Assembly: GCA_032622095.1 (NCBI GenBank)
Contig: CP136069.1
Location: 48,398,194-48,462,193, forward strand
Length of the DNA stretch: 64,000 nucleotides
Origin: Siphonodentalium dalli
Taxonomy: Eukaryota; Mollusca; Scaphopoda; Gadilida; Siphonodentaliidae
Direction: 5' to 3'
The notes beneath the pieces are model-generated. The model was not told the DNA's origin and searched no databases. It saw only the letters and a program-made list of their open reading frames with translations. Shown here in pieces: positions 10,485-20,891 of this stretch. Position 1 is the stretch's first letter. Each line of letters starts with the position of its first letter. The position numbers were made by a program, and so were the translations under genes.

Positions 10485-11290
10485 GGTCAATACTATGAAA
10501 CATTTTCTTTGTAAGAATCTACAATTGTTTGTAAGAAATAACAATATATCATTCCGCCAATACTATGAACCTACGATTACAAACATAAATCACAAATAGT
10601 ACGTGTTCTTTGTATTTACATATATCTCCAATCACAAAGAATGTTCGAGTACTATGAAACATATTTTTTCAGTTTTCGCACCCTTAACACGGATAATATA
10701 TATATCTATGATACGCAGGGACGTGGCGACAAGGGGTCGATTCACCCCCTCGGGAAAATATTTTGTCAGCTGGAAATTTCAAGTACAACACACAGGGACG
10801 TCGCGACAAGGGGGTTGGGTTATGTTTCGCGCTCCAAACATTTTATCAACACGTTCAACAGCTGGAAATTTGATACCTGAAACAACATGAATTGGAAATT
10901 TTACAACAACAATAGGTTGAACTTGTTCTGTTATTTTGTTTTTTCCAACAATTTATTAGGGGGTATGTTTTGTTTTAGACCAACATTTGCATATTTCAAT
11001 CAATCAGTTTATTGCAAAGCTATGATTGAACACAGAACATGCAAATATATATACATATATGTACAATAGCAGGAAACTATATATTGGCTATAATCTATAT
11101 GCCACAGTCATAATACCATATAATATTTATATATCTTAATCCCGCTGGGTGAAGGCACGCCCATTCCCATTTTGTAACCCACATCGAATAATGCAGGGGG
11201 AACAGCAGTTATATTTACCCCCCGGTCTCAACAAATGGGATGTGTTTTGAAATGGGGAGTTTTTGCCCAGGCGGGTGGGTTCTTCTGTGT
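10485..11290. repeat. Left subterminal region of the TIR element
   Basis: Non-coding, with two direct copies of 'gggacgtsgcgacaagggg' (about 10733 and 10797), repeated 'gctggaaattt' words, and three further TACTATGAA sites. These look like subterminal binding-site repeats of a DNA transposon. Confidence 0.5.
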
Positions 11291-11291
11291 C

Positions 11292-12440
11292 TCAGAGTTT
11301 GGGCAGTTCCTTAAAGGCAGACTTAAGATATAATGACAATCTCTGCAATATACTAATGTTTTCAATCGATAGAAGTCTATAAAACTTTTCTTCGCTGTGA
11401 TATTTCCAGTAATATTCCGGGATATATTTGATTCGGATATCATTAAGGTGTGAACATGTAATTACAAAGTGGTATTCATCTCCTATTCCGTCATTACATA
11501 ATGTACAAACTCTGTCATTCCGTTTTGATTTTTTCCACCGTCCACTTTCAATTGGTAATCGATGATTTGATGTCCTAATCTTAACAATGCATTCGGCTAA
11601 ATACCATGGAAGTTCAGTTAGATATCTTCTGATCTCCGGACGTACATAAATAGCACCATAGAAACCAACCCTTGATGATGTGGCTACATTTCCCAACCAT
11701 TCCTGGTTAAACTGATCAATAAGTATGACCTTTATTCGTTTTATATCCGAGTGTGTTAGATCCCTTCTGCTCATGAACATGGAGTTCTTTCCAGTATCTT
11801 GGAATGTCTGCTCTATAAACCGGAGCCATTTGAGGTCTCCACTGCTAGGCTGATTTCGATAAACGGTCAGTATTAATGTACACATATTTTTGGCGATAAT
11901 CGAGCCCTCATTCGACATTAATTTCGACCAATACGTTAATATTCTACATTTTATTTCAATTATTAAAGGATGGCGACCTAATTCTCCGTATACCATATAG
12001 TTTGGTGTACTTTCTTTCATACCCATGATTATCTTGCAGAATTTGAGATGTACACTTTCGATTGATTTACAGGGTTCAAACCCCCAAACTTCACTGCCAT
12101 ATAATAATATGGGTGCTACCATCGTATCAAAAAGATGAAGCATAATATCCACAGGTAGTTCTAATTTCCTTACTTTATTCAACAGTGCATACATGCCTTC
12201 GTGCCAAGTTTGCACGTTTTCTTAATAGATCTACAAAATCTTCCATTAAAGAAAAAAATCACACCCAGATACACAAATTCCTTTACCGTTTCCAAAGGTT
12301 TACCGTTGAATATAAATGTCGGTACAATCTTAGGTAATCTTTTACAGAAAATCACAACTTTTGTTTTTGACGCATTAACTTCTTCTATTTGCCTCCTTTG
12401 GTCAAAAGTTTGGATTGAAATGGCCTATATTTAGAAATTG
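11292..12440 (-). pseudogene. LINE RT C-terminal fragment (minus strand)
   Basis: The minus-strand frame 12215-11292 (307 codons) encodes the thumb and C-terminal region of a LINE: APILLYGSEVWGFE, STPNYMVYGELGRHPL, and a zinc knuckle CTLCNDGIGDEYHFVITC with all four ligands. The neighbouring frame continues upstream to about 12440 with VYLGVIFFFNGRFC, so one frameshift lies near 12215. It is the same family as the plus-strand LINE at 16-20 kb (STPNYMVYGEFGRHPL there). RT motifs A-C and the endonuclease are missing. Confidence 0.85.
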
Positions 12441-12860
12441 TCAAAACTTATGGGGTGTCAGCTTGGATGTGATGTAGCAGTATGTGTTCCTTGTAACTAC
12501 TGAAATTACCCAATTTATTGAAAGTTACAACGTTAAGAACTTGTCTAGAATGTCTATATATAGGGTGTCAAACATAAATTGCCGATTTTCACATCCTAAA
12601 ACCAGAGCATATAACCATCTGATTCGCAGGGATGTAGCCCCCTTATGAAAATGTGTTATCAATGGAAATCTCATAAACAGGGACATGGCGATAGTGGTCT
12701 TGGGAACACGATGCCTGGCACATTACAGCTGTTCAGAATAGGATGGGGCGATTTTATTTATTAGGGGTTTTGGGAATAAGCCCAGGGAAGATTTGAAAGG
12801 GGCGGAACACCTCTCCTACAACCCACTTGGAGGTGATATGATGGAGTTATGTAAACATAA
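12441..12860. other. Spacer inside the TIR element
   Basis: Non-coding. Holds variants of the 'gggacatggcgat' subterminal motif near 12633 and 12681. No gene is recognised. Confidence 0.4.
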
Positions 12861-13739
12861 CTATGGAACATGAAAAAGTGAAAATGATCTAGACATATTA
12901 TTTTTTTTTTTCTTGGCTTTTTTTTTCCGCTGTTGAGTTTCTGTTTGCTGTAGTTGTTGTTGTTGGAGTTCGGTTTGTTGTTGGAGCACAGCTGCCTGTT
13001 CTTCTTCCCGTTGTTGTTGTTGTTGTTGAAGGAGCGTAGCATCTCTAGCATAATCTGCCATTAGTCTATCATGTCTTTGTTGTCTTTGTTGTTGTTCTTC
13101 CAATATTCTCATGGCTCTTGACATTAACTCCTCACGGGTGGTGGCTGTGCTGTTGTTGTTGGTGCTGGTGGAGCTGGGGGACACCGGGATGTGTTGGTAA
13201 TCCGGTGTCCGAGGTGTATAACTATCCAGTTCCACGTCGAAGCTGGCGGCAGGAACATCTGGGGTGGTATCCACGTCCCTGTCTCCGCTAGCCTCGACGA
13301 CGACAGCAGGGACCTCCGGCAGATCCACGGAGTCCCTGCTAGCTGGTTCAATGTCGTCAGTCTCCATGCAGGTCGAGTCGTCTGGGCGTCTCTCGGACAA
13401 CTTCGACCCGCCGGCTATGACTCTGGAGCGCTGAGCCACACGGGGAGGGGCGACTGGCCGATATACAGTCACCCCCTTCTGCTTCTTCCATTTAGCCCGT
13501 CTGGCAGCGTCCCTTCTTTTCTGTGAGGGTGTCTTTCTCTTGGGAGGCCCCTTCTTCATTGTACAGCGGGTCTTGGCGTTCCTGTTCGCAGCAGAAGATT
13601 TCTGGGTGCCAGCATCTTCTGTCCGGAATTCTACACAGAGAACCAGAGAGCCCCTGTTAGATTGGAGAGTCCAACTAACAGCGTCAACTAACCGGCTTTT
13701 CTGTATAGCGGCCAACGCGGCTTCAGGGATTAGCTCCAT
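12861..13739 (-). CDS. Basic, glutamine-rich 292-residue protein of unknown function
   Basis: The open frame begins at ATG 13737-13739 and ends at 12861. Residues about 60-90 form a strongly basic stretch (KKGPPKRKTPSQKRRDAARR), a motif style often seen in uncharacterised proteins linked to invertebrate retroelements. A central acidic Ser/Pro/Asp-rich part follows, then from about residue 200 a long helical, probably coiled-coil segment with runs of Gln (EEQQQRQQRHDRL, LLQQQQQQREEEQ), and a lysine-rich tail. It lies on the same strand as, and upstream of, the LINE fragment at 11292-12440, so it may be an ORF1/gag-like protein of that element. Alternatively it belongs to the host TIR element. 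Its long intact frame and higher GC stand out from the neighbourhood. Confidence 0.5.
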   Translation of the reverse strand: MELIPEAALAAIQKSRLVDAVSWTLQSNRGSLVLCVEFRTEDAGTQKSSAANRNAKTRCTMKKGPPKRKTPSQKRRDAARRAKWKKQKGVTVYRPVAPPRVAQRSRVIAGGSKLSERRPDDSTCMETDDIEPASRDSVDLPEVPAVVVEASGDRDVDTTPDVPAASFDVELDSYTPRTPDYQHIPVSPSSTSTNNNSTATTREELMSRAMRILEEQQQRQQRHDRLMADYARDATLLQQQQQQREEEQAAVLQQQTELQQQQLQQTETQQRKKKAKKKKNNMSRSFSLFHVP

Positions 13740-13859
13740 AATCCGTCCTGAGCCTAATCCAAAACCATCTCAGTCTGGCGTCTCCACGAGGGCAGTTATA
13801 ACCGGGGTCGCGACCGCACAGCTCACTCGTGTAGACGCTCTGATAACAAGGAACTAATA

Positions 13860-16005
13860 GAGCCAAATAAAATTTGACTTGTTCGCTCCACTTGCTGCCA
13901 GAGCCAAATCGTATGAGTCACAACATCTCTGACAAAAGTTAGTGATTAATACAAATAGTGAGTGATACTTGCGGATTATAGCCAACATTAGCATGTAACA
14001 TGTACTTACCATAATCAATGATATATCCAAGAATGGATAAAACTGACGCGTGTTCCCAATGTGAGTATGATTTTTCGCTCAAGAATGCATTGCGGATTAT
14101 CCTTTGAGTTTCAATCGTCGACGCGAATGCATTAGGTCACGGTAAAGGACACGAATACGAAGATGCAAGCACAGTTATCATAAATGACTAGAGCATAAAT
14201 GCAGTGACGAGGCAAGATGCTCTTTTTTTTCGAAACGTCGATATCCAACTGTATCCCCACCCCTCAATTATAAACAATTATAAAATTGTTTACCCCGGTT
14301 GGCTTCTGATTTTCAAGCTGTAACAGTAAGTTGTGCACCCCCGCCCCTTGGATTGGACATATTGACTAAATATGACTAACTTAGTGTTAGTCACAAACGT
14401 TCTTTGGTCAATTATTGGAATTATTTGCACATAATTCAGCAACTTTAATTTACGCCTTCCAATTGACTAAGAAAAGTCCCCATTGCTTAGTCGTTATGAC
14501 TAACATCACCCTAGTAATTTTGATTAATGGTATGCCTCAGTCATGTTGTCTGAACTAAGTCAGTCATCCTGAGGAAAAACGTTTGACTAATATATGTTAG
14601 TCATATTGACTAAGTTTTGTTATCAGCGTAGACAAATTAAAATACTTTCCTCTTGATATACGATTCCATCGTGATGTGGAATTTATAGACATTTTGTGCT
14701 GCCATTTTGTTCAAAGGGTGCATATGGAAATTATAGGATGGACACCCCGTCGCCAAACTGAGCCCATATAGCCACGTCCCTATCTAGATATATTATAAGA
14801 TATCGGAGCAGTTTGAAATTATAAAATGACACTCCTATATATTGGTTTGGTTTTGGTTTATTAGGGTTTATCGACGTTCTAGCCGCTATGCCACACACGA
14901 CGTTGTCAATTTTACGGGTGGAGGAAAGACCACGCAGAGGCTCGATTTCACCGAGAAATCGTCCCACTGCGTGTAGAAACCACCGACCCCCGGAAAGCAA
15001 CTGACAAACTTGCCCAGATACACGATTCCGGTCACCCTCCATATGACGGGGTTAGAACCAGCTTCGTCAGCGCTGGACGGCATGTAACGGTGTAGTGCAC
15101 CTGTCATTCTACCGACTGGCACTATACCGCACCACTCCTATAACCGAGACCATTAGCACGTCCCTGCTTCGATACACCCCTCCCGATAACATGGAGCCAC
15201 GTTACTGCCTCGATGTGTTATGATAAGAGTAGCGGATCAGTTTGAAATAATAGGATGGTCACAATATATATATAATGCTATACCATCAAAATAATATTTT
15301 ATTTTCACAAACTGAATGGTTGTAAATTTGTAATTTGTAAAAACAATGATACCAAAATGTTTGTAGTACTCGGTATTACACTGACTTGTACTTACATACA
15401 CACACTACAAACGAACCTTTTAATTGTTAACTTGCGCAGACAAGTGGTCATCAACTTAGCAATCCGTAAACCGATTGGATAGCTCTGATAAGCGTTCACC
15501 TCTCAACTTATGATTGGTTATTTCTTTTGTAACTTTGGCCCGCCGTGATTCAATATATTGTTAATCACTCACAGGCAAAGGTTTGTCCGTAAGCAATCTA
15601 CAATAATCAACAGTAGATCTTTGTGAAATTTGCGAGATTTTGTTAGCTCATCGTTTCATAGTACCGGCGTTATCACTAATCACAATATGATAGCACGCAT
15701 TGTAACTTCCCCATATCAATTGTTGTCAGTTAGTTTAGCTCTATATACATGTCGGTCTAATTTGAACTGGTATTCAGATAACACTGATAACATGTGCATG
15801 GGAGCATAGTGGGGAGTTAGCTTTTTCTAAGTTTTACAGCTGCCTTTTAGGGGTTTCACCTCTCGCCCAGTCTAAGGTATTACAATAATACGGCTAAATT
15901 TTCCCTGTATTATGAAACCACTGTGATAGTTAACACAATTTTGTAATTACAAATTAATAAATACAATTTGTATTTACAGGTATAAAATTTTTCATAGTAT
16001 TGACC
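13860..16005. other. Non-coding right part of the TIR element
   Basis: No recognisable gene. It includes the TGACTAA motif cluster (14363-14613), inverted copies of the internal 'ccacgtccct' motif, a possible decayed frame at 14731-15122 on the minus strand that I cannot assign, and the right TIR. Confidence 0.5.
14363..14613. repeat. Cluster of TGACTAA/TTAGTCA heptamers
   Basis: Eight exact copies in both orientations within 250 bp: plus orientation at 14363, 14373, 14464, 14497, 14584 and 14607; inverted at 14387 and 14597. Near-matches (ttagtcg, cagtcat) lie between. One pair forms the palindrome TGACTAATATATGTTAGTCA (14584-14603). Confidence 0.85.
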
Positions 16006-16010
16006 CCAGG
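16006..16010. repeat. Right target-site duplication CCAGG
   Basis: Direct partner of 10480-10484, immediately outside the right TIR. Confidence 0.6.
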
Positions 16011-16149
16011 CGGTGACAGGCGTACGTAAATTCTATCCCAATTATTAATTCTCTTGGTAACCCGCTACTGTGTGATCTCGAATATGATCTTGAGCGTAAT
16101 AGTGCTCGCCCCCAATCAACCGATAACAACGGAATTGAATTTGGTCAAA

Positions 16150-17480
16150 CTCTAACACTGGTTTCGTTAAACTGATGTGGTCTTGAAAAAAGACTACAGT
16201 ATCGCGAATTTGTTGATATGTTAAACAACTACGATATTCTATGTTTCGGTGAAACCAAAGCTTTTATAGAAGATGATATCAGTATACCGAATTTTGACAT
16301 TTGTGTAACCAAGGGAAAACACATTGGAACCGGTGTACGTTGTGGTGGTATTTTAATAGCCGCAAAAACGCAAATTTTAAAATATATCACAGTAGTTGAA
16401 TCGGAAGCTAAAAATATGGCCTGGGTACGTGTGGATTCGGATCGCGAATTGAACGCACGAAGCTTACTTATATGTGCGGTGTAAATTCCACCGATAAACA
16501 CAAGGTATTGTAACGATGATAGGCCAATTGAGTTAGAAACTGATATACGCCGTTTGCGTCGCGATGACGAGCTGCTTCTGATTTGCGGAGATATGACGCT
16601 CCCTCAAACAACATGTGCGAACTTAACAATTCAATTAACTTCACTGATTTACAACACATTACGGACGCCACGAATACTCAATCACTTTTTGACTATATAC
16701 ACCTCGATGGAGACAATGAATCTCAATCAAATTGTATTCCTATAAATAAACGCTGCTCCGAGGATAAGGGGAAAATTAACAGCTACGGGTATAAATGGAT
16801 TAAGTTCTGCGAATCGACATTTAGGGGTTAAGGGGAGGACCAATCGGTCATTCCGAGAATCCCGGGGCTAGCCCCCCCCCCAAATCACTCTCCCCAAAAA
16901 AAAAATCGACATCTATATTTATTGTTAACGGACGATTTGGGGAAGATAATGGCCATGGTAAACTTACGTCATCCGATAAGAGTGTAATTGATTACGCTTT
17001 GGGCAATATTAATCTATTGCGAACAATAGAGAATGTTCGGGTGAACGAGTTTTCTCCCCTATATTCAGATATACACAACGCACTCCATTTAGAATTGAAA
17101 TTTGACGCTAGTCACGATGTGGGAGCCCATTGTCCTCTCATAACTACAAATGTGGATCCCGAAACAAATCGTAAAATAAAAAAATGGGATACTGACAAGA
17201 GAAATGATTTCGCTGTGAATCTTGATCACAATAAAATTAATCAAGTAATTGAAAAATTAGAACAATGGAGATCTGAAACTGGGTCTGCGTGTAATCAATC
17301 CATAGTGGATGAAATATGCGAGGATGTAACATGTATTTTATTTGATTCCGCAAAAAAACACATTTGGAACTTACAATCCAAATCACAGGAAAACAATACA
17401 TAAACCACCAAATCAAACTTGGTTTCATGATGAATGTAAGTCAAAGAGACAAGCTTTTCACAAGGCAAAACGACTATATA
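16150..17480 (+). pseudogene. LINE ORF2: apurinic-type endonuclease and linker, disrupted
   Basis: Frames at 16150-16830 read like an APE-type LINE endonuclease: YDILCFGETK (metal-binding Glu of the ETK motif), GGILIAAKTQ, MAWVRVDSD, then VYIPP-like and ELLLICGDM (expected GDFN). After a small insertion the frame resumes at 16913 with IFIVNGRFGEDNGHGK and DYALGNINLLRTI, followed by the linker (16999-17403) and KPPNQTWFHDECKSKRQAFH up to about 17480. Stops at about 16175 and 16482 and a frameshift near 16600 show it is not functional. Confidence 0.75.
16821..16903 (+). mobile_element. 83-bp retroposed insert with poly(A) tail and 9-bp TSD
   Basis: The nonamer AATCGACAT occurs at 16812-16820 and again at 16904-16912. 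Between them lie 83 bp of G/C-rich sequence ending in a run of A. Removing the insert and one nonamer restores the LINE frame exactly (…CEST then SIFIVNGR). This is the signature of target-primed reverse transcription of a small RNA or SINE. The source RNA is not recognised. Confidence 0.75.
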
Positions 17481-17489
17481 ATAGCCGGA

Positions 17490-17801
17490 CTATTGTTTTA
17501 ATTATTGATTTTCACGGTTCATAAACTGTTATTTAATTGTTATAATGTTAACTCATTTGTTTTAATATATTCTTATCACTAAATTATGTATACATTAATT
17601 TTCTCGCATCGTTTCAGAATAAAACAATGGGGACTATTTCTTATGGCGGCTATGCTCGATATTTGTCATTCGGTGGTGAGCAAATCAATTGATGGAATGT
17701 AAACAAAATGCAAATGTCGAAGCTTTCTAACAATTTGAAGTGAACTGTAGGACAAAATTAGCAGTTTTGGTGCGATTTATAGCGCATATAATAAAAAGAA
17801 A
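17490..17801. other. Inserted non-coding sequence between LINE pieces
   Basis: AT-rich sequence with no coding signal, separating the LINE linker from the foldback and the inverted LINE fragment. Confidence 0.4.
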
Positions 17802-17956
17802 ACCTACGGGTTTTGGTTGAATACCCGGATTATCTCATTCGTGGGTGCAAGGAAGTACAGAATTTCCACTCGCGGCTTGCAGCCGCTCGTGGAAATTCTG
17901 TACTTCCTTGCACCCACTCTTGAGATAATTCGGGTATTCAACCAAAACTCGTAGGT
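17802..17956. repeat. Foldback element (155 bp, ~70-bp arms)
   Basis: Near-perfect inverted arms run from 'acctacgggttttggttgaa' inward through 'ggtgcaaggaagtacagaat' to a small loop around 'cggcttgcagccg', then back out. A few mismatches lie only near the outer ends. It has no coding capacity and is typical of a MITE or foldback unit. Confidence 0.9.
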
Positions 17957-17961
17957 ATTCT

Positions 17962-18535
17962 CTATATATGAATTAAATGAGTCGTCGCTCCATGACAGTT
18001 ATCTATTGGAGTTGACTTTTTGAGGTTTAGAATAATCTTACAAAACTTTAAATGTACTCGTTCAATAGAACTTATGTCACCAAGCCCCCATATCTCACAG
18101 CCGTATGTAAGTATTGGTACCACGATTTGATCAAACAACGTGAACATGCATTTAATAGAGAGGTTATTCCGTTTTCCGATCTTAATAAAATCATACATCG
18201 CTTTGGTGGCTTTGTTACAAGTGTATTGCTTCATAGCTTTGAAAGAACCTCTTCTACCGAAATTAACACCAAGGTAGTTAAAAGCATCGACATATTGTAG
18301 TTGGTTTCCAAGGAGATTTATTGCTGGGTAATGTTTTGGCTTTCGTTTTGCGAAACAGACTAACTTTGTTTTTGAGATGTTTACCCGAAGGTGCCAAATA
18401 TTACAATAGTCAGCAAATAAATCAAGTGAATATTGCAGTGCATGTGGGGATTCTGCCATTAGAACCGTATCATCCGCATAAAGCATGATAAACAGCTTCA
18501 CATATATTTCCAATGTTTCAAGTTCGTCAACCGTA
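17962..18535 (-). pseudogene. Inverted LINE RT fragment
   Basis: The minus-strand frame contains DELETLEIYVKLFIMLYADD, so the RT catalytic box is intact, then FNYLGVNFGRRGSF, VPILTYGCEIWGLG and FCKIILNLKKSTPI. It covers motif C through the thumb of the same LINE family as the flanking plus-strand pieces, but differs at about half of residues from the plus-strand copy of the same region. It is therefore a separate insertion and not a simple inversion. It abuts plus-strand RT sequence near 18540. Confidence 0.8.
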
Positions 18536-18539
18536 GATA

Positions 18540-20100
18540 ACATATTTGTTTTACACAGTATAATCAACCTATACCTAAAAAGTGGGAAAAAATTATATTG
18601 CACATTTATTGATTTTAGAAAAGCCTTTGATACCATATGGAGGGATGCAATATGGCTGAAATTAGCCCAATGCAATATTAACGGAAAAAATACTTAATGT
18701 CATTAGAAATATGTTTGGTAAGATAAAAACATGTGTAAAAGACAGTCACAACATTTCAGACTTTTTTGTTAGTAATGTGGGACTTTTTCAAGGGGAAATA
18801 ATGTCACCTTTTTTATTTTCCTTGTACATTAACGACATCCTAGATTTTATGAATGATTGTGTAATACAAAATTTGAGTTATTTAGATGAACTATATATTG
18901 AAAATGTGGGATGTTACATAAAATTGTTTTGTATTCTTTATGCAGATGACACAGTATTAATGTCTGATACAGAAGAAAATATGCACAGTTCCCTCCAAGC
19001 ATTTGCAGATTATGCAGATGCTTGGAAGTTACAAGTGAATACAAAAAAAAAATAAAGTCATACTATTTAGTAATAAACTACCCAAACCAATTCAAACGTT
19101 CAGATATCGAGGTCAAGAACTCGAGACAGTTAACGAATTTGTATATTTGGGAATAACCTTTTTTTACAATGGAAGATTTTGCCAAAATTTGAAAAAATTA
19201 GTTACAATTGGCACAAGAGCAATGTATGGATTACTAAACAAGTGAGATCTCTCAAGCTTCCAATCGATATTATGTTTAACTATTTGACTGTATGATAGTA
19301 CCCATCCTATTATATGGGAGTGAAATTTGGTGTCACGAAAGAACTAAAATTATTGAATCGCTTCATCTTAAATACTGCAAAATTGTAGGATATTTGAAAA
19401 CAAGTACACCAAATTATATGGTTTACGGTGAATTTGGCAGACACCCTCTGTCCATTGAGATAAAGTGCAGAGCACTATCTTACTGGTCCAAACTACTGTC
19501 ACACGAGGGCTCAGAACTTGCAAAAAATATATATATTCTTGTTAAAGAATTGGATCACAATTCTGATGGCTCCTTCAATAGCCCATGGCTATTTTTTATT
19601 TCTAAAACACTTAAAGAACTTAACATGGAAAGAGCATGGGCAAATCTGTCAGGTTTAACAAAGGCTGAATTTGAAATATAAAATCAGAGCTTATTGAGCG
19701 ACACACAACATAACTATTTACGGAAATGCAGAATGCAAACTCATCTAGAGCACGTTTTATACGAGGCCGGGCATGGGTCGCTATCTGAGTTTCTTATCGG
19801 CTCACTTAGCAAACATTTTGCTAAAATTTAGAACCGCAAATATAAAACTGCCTGCCGAATATACAAGATGGAAATCTAAATCTGCGGATAATAGTGACAA
19901 CACCTGTGATATTTGCGGTGACGGCACGGGTGATGAATACAATTTTATTATTACTTGCAAAGAACTACAGATAATTCGAACAGACTATATCCCGAAATAT
20001 TACACGAGAATCCTACGAAAGAAAAATTCTAAAGACTATTATCTTTGGAAAATCAACTATTACTGAAAAAAGTTAGTATTTTTTATCAAATTGGCATCAA
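18540..20100 (+). pseudogene. LINE RT and C-terminal region, multiply broken
   Basis: Plus-strand RT: motif A CTFIDFRKAFDTIW, motif B region VGLFQGEIMSPFLF (an F replaces the usual R before QGE), motif C LYADDTVL, then an A-run near 19043 causes a frameshift. The C-terminal part at 19292-20066 reads VPILLYGSEIW, STPNYMVYGEFGRHPL and CDICGDGTGDEYNFIITC, where the zinc-ligand His of the sister copy (YHF) is Asn. Stops and shifts near 18697, 19244 and 19681 confirm a pseudogene. Confidence 0.85.
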
Positions 20101-20787
20101 GAAAATTAAAATATGACTGAGCCGATTATTCCAAATTTAAAAACGTGTGATTAGGTGCATTATTTATATTAGTTAATAATTATTTCAGGCCAAATATTAT
20201 GGTGATATTATAAAGGTTTAAATTATAATATAATATATATAAGATATTATAATACATATTACGATTTATCATATGACTCAATCATTATTTACGTTGGAAA
20301 GTATATCATAAATCAATTTCATATGAACTACTAGTTCATATCACCTTCCGATAATTTGATTGGTTTGTTGACAAAAAGTGTGTTCTGATAGGCTGAATGG
20401 CAGCCTGGGCCGAGTCGCATCTCTAACAAATGCAGGTCAAATTCGCGCGCATCAATCAACGCGATGCCGAAATTCTCGCAATTATAATCTTGAAATATAT
20501 AGTTTTGGACATTGTTATACGATAAATATAATATGTAATTCGTATTTATCTAATAAACATACGATATAATGTCACAAACTGAGAAAAGAATAGCGCACTA
20601 TATCTTCGCGTGCATATTATTTCTGCTAGTTCACCAGGTGTAATTAGGCTTCCGGTGCAATGAAGTGACGTCACATTAACCTTTTGCTGCCGATGTCATA
20701 TAGCTATTTAGTGATTTGTGTGCGTTTTGGACATCATAATCAATTTATAGGTGTCATATGATAAATATAATATGTAATTCGTGTTAT
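20100..20787. other. AT-rich non-coding sequence with a short direct repeat
   Basis: The phrase 'gataaatataatatgtaatt' occurs at about 20520 and again at about 20760. No gene is recognised. Confidence 0.5.
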
Positions 20788-20891
20788 CTCATATGATATT
20801 TATGAAACTCTTCACGAATTTTCAGTATTCTCTCGCCGGAGGCTCGAGAAAACTGAAAATTCTTAGACTCGTTTCATAAATATCATATGAG
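20788..20891. repeat. Foldback element (~104 bp)
   Basis: Inverted arms 'ctcatatgatatttatgaaa' and its complement, continuing with 'gaattttcagt'/'actgaaaattc' around a short 'ccggag' loop. The arms are imperfect in the middle. Confidence 0.85.

Larger units (their letters stand above)
10485..16005. mobile_element. 5.5-kb DNA element with 16-bp TIRs and 5-bp TSD
   Basis: The left end GGTCAATACTATGAAA (10485-10500) is matched exactly, inverted, at 15990-16005, and weaker similarity continues inward (cATTTT versus aATTTT, then GTAA and ACAATTG-like words). CCAGG flanks both ends. Inside, the phrase 'gggacgtggcgacaagggg' and variants recur near 10733, 10797, 12633 and 12681, and inverted near 14756-14790 and 15167. 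The word TACTATGAA recurs near both ends. The element carries a minus-strand LINE fragment (11292-12440) and a polyQ open frame (12861-13739) but no transposase I can recognise, so it is probably non-autonomous. Superfamily is unknown; five-base duplications occur in Transib among others, but the TIR start does not fit Transib. Confidence 0.6.
9900..20100 (+). mobile_element. Composite LINE interrupted by several insertions
   Basis: Probable single LINE: SGNH-like ORF1 tail (9873-10301), then endonuclease (about 16150-17000), linker (17000-17490), RT (18540-19230) and C-terminus (19290-20066), all plus strand. It is broken by the TIR element 10485-16005, an 83-bp retroposed insert at 16821-16903, and an insertion/replacement at 17490-18535 that includes a foldback and an inverted LINE fragment. 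Several stops and frameshifts show it is dead. Joining ORF1 to the rest rests on strand, order and the precise target duplication of the TIR element. Confidence 0.6.
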
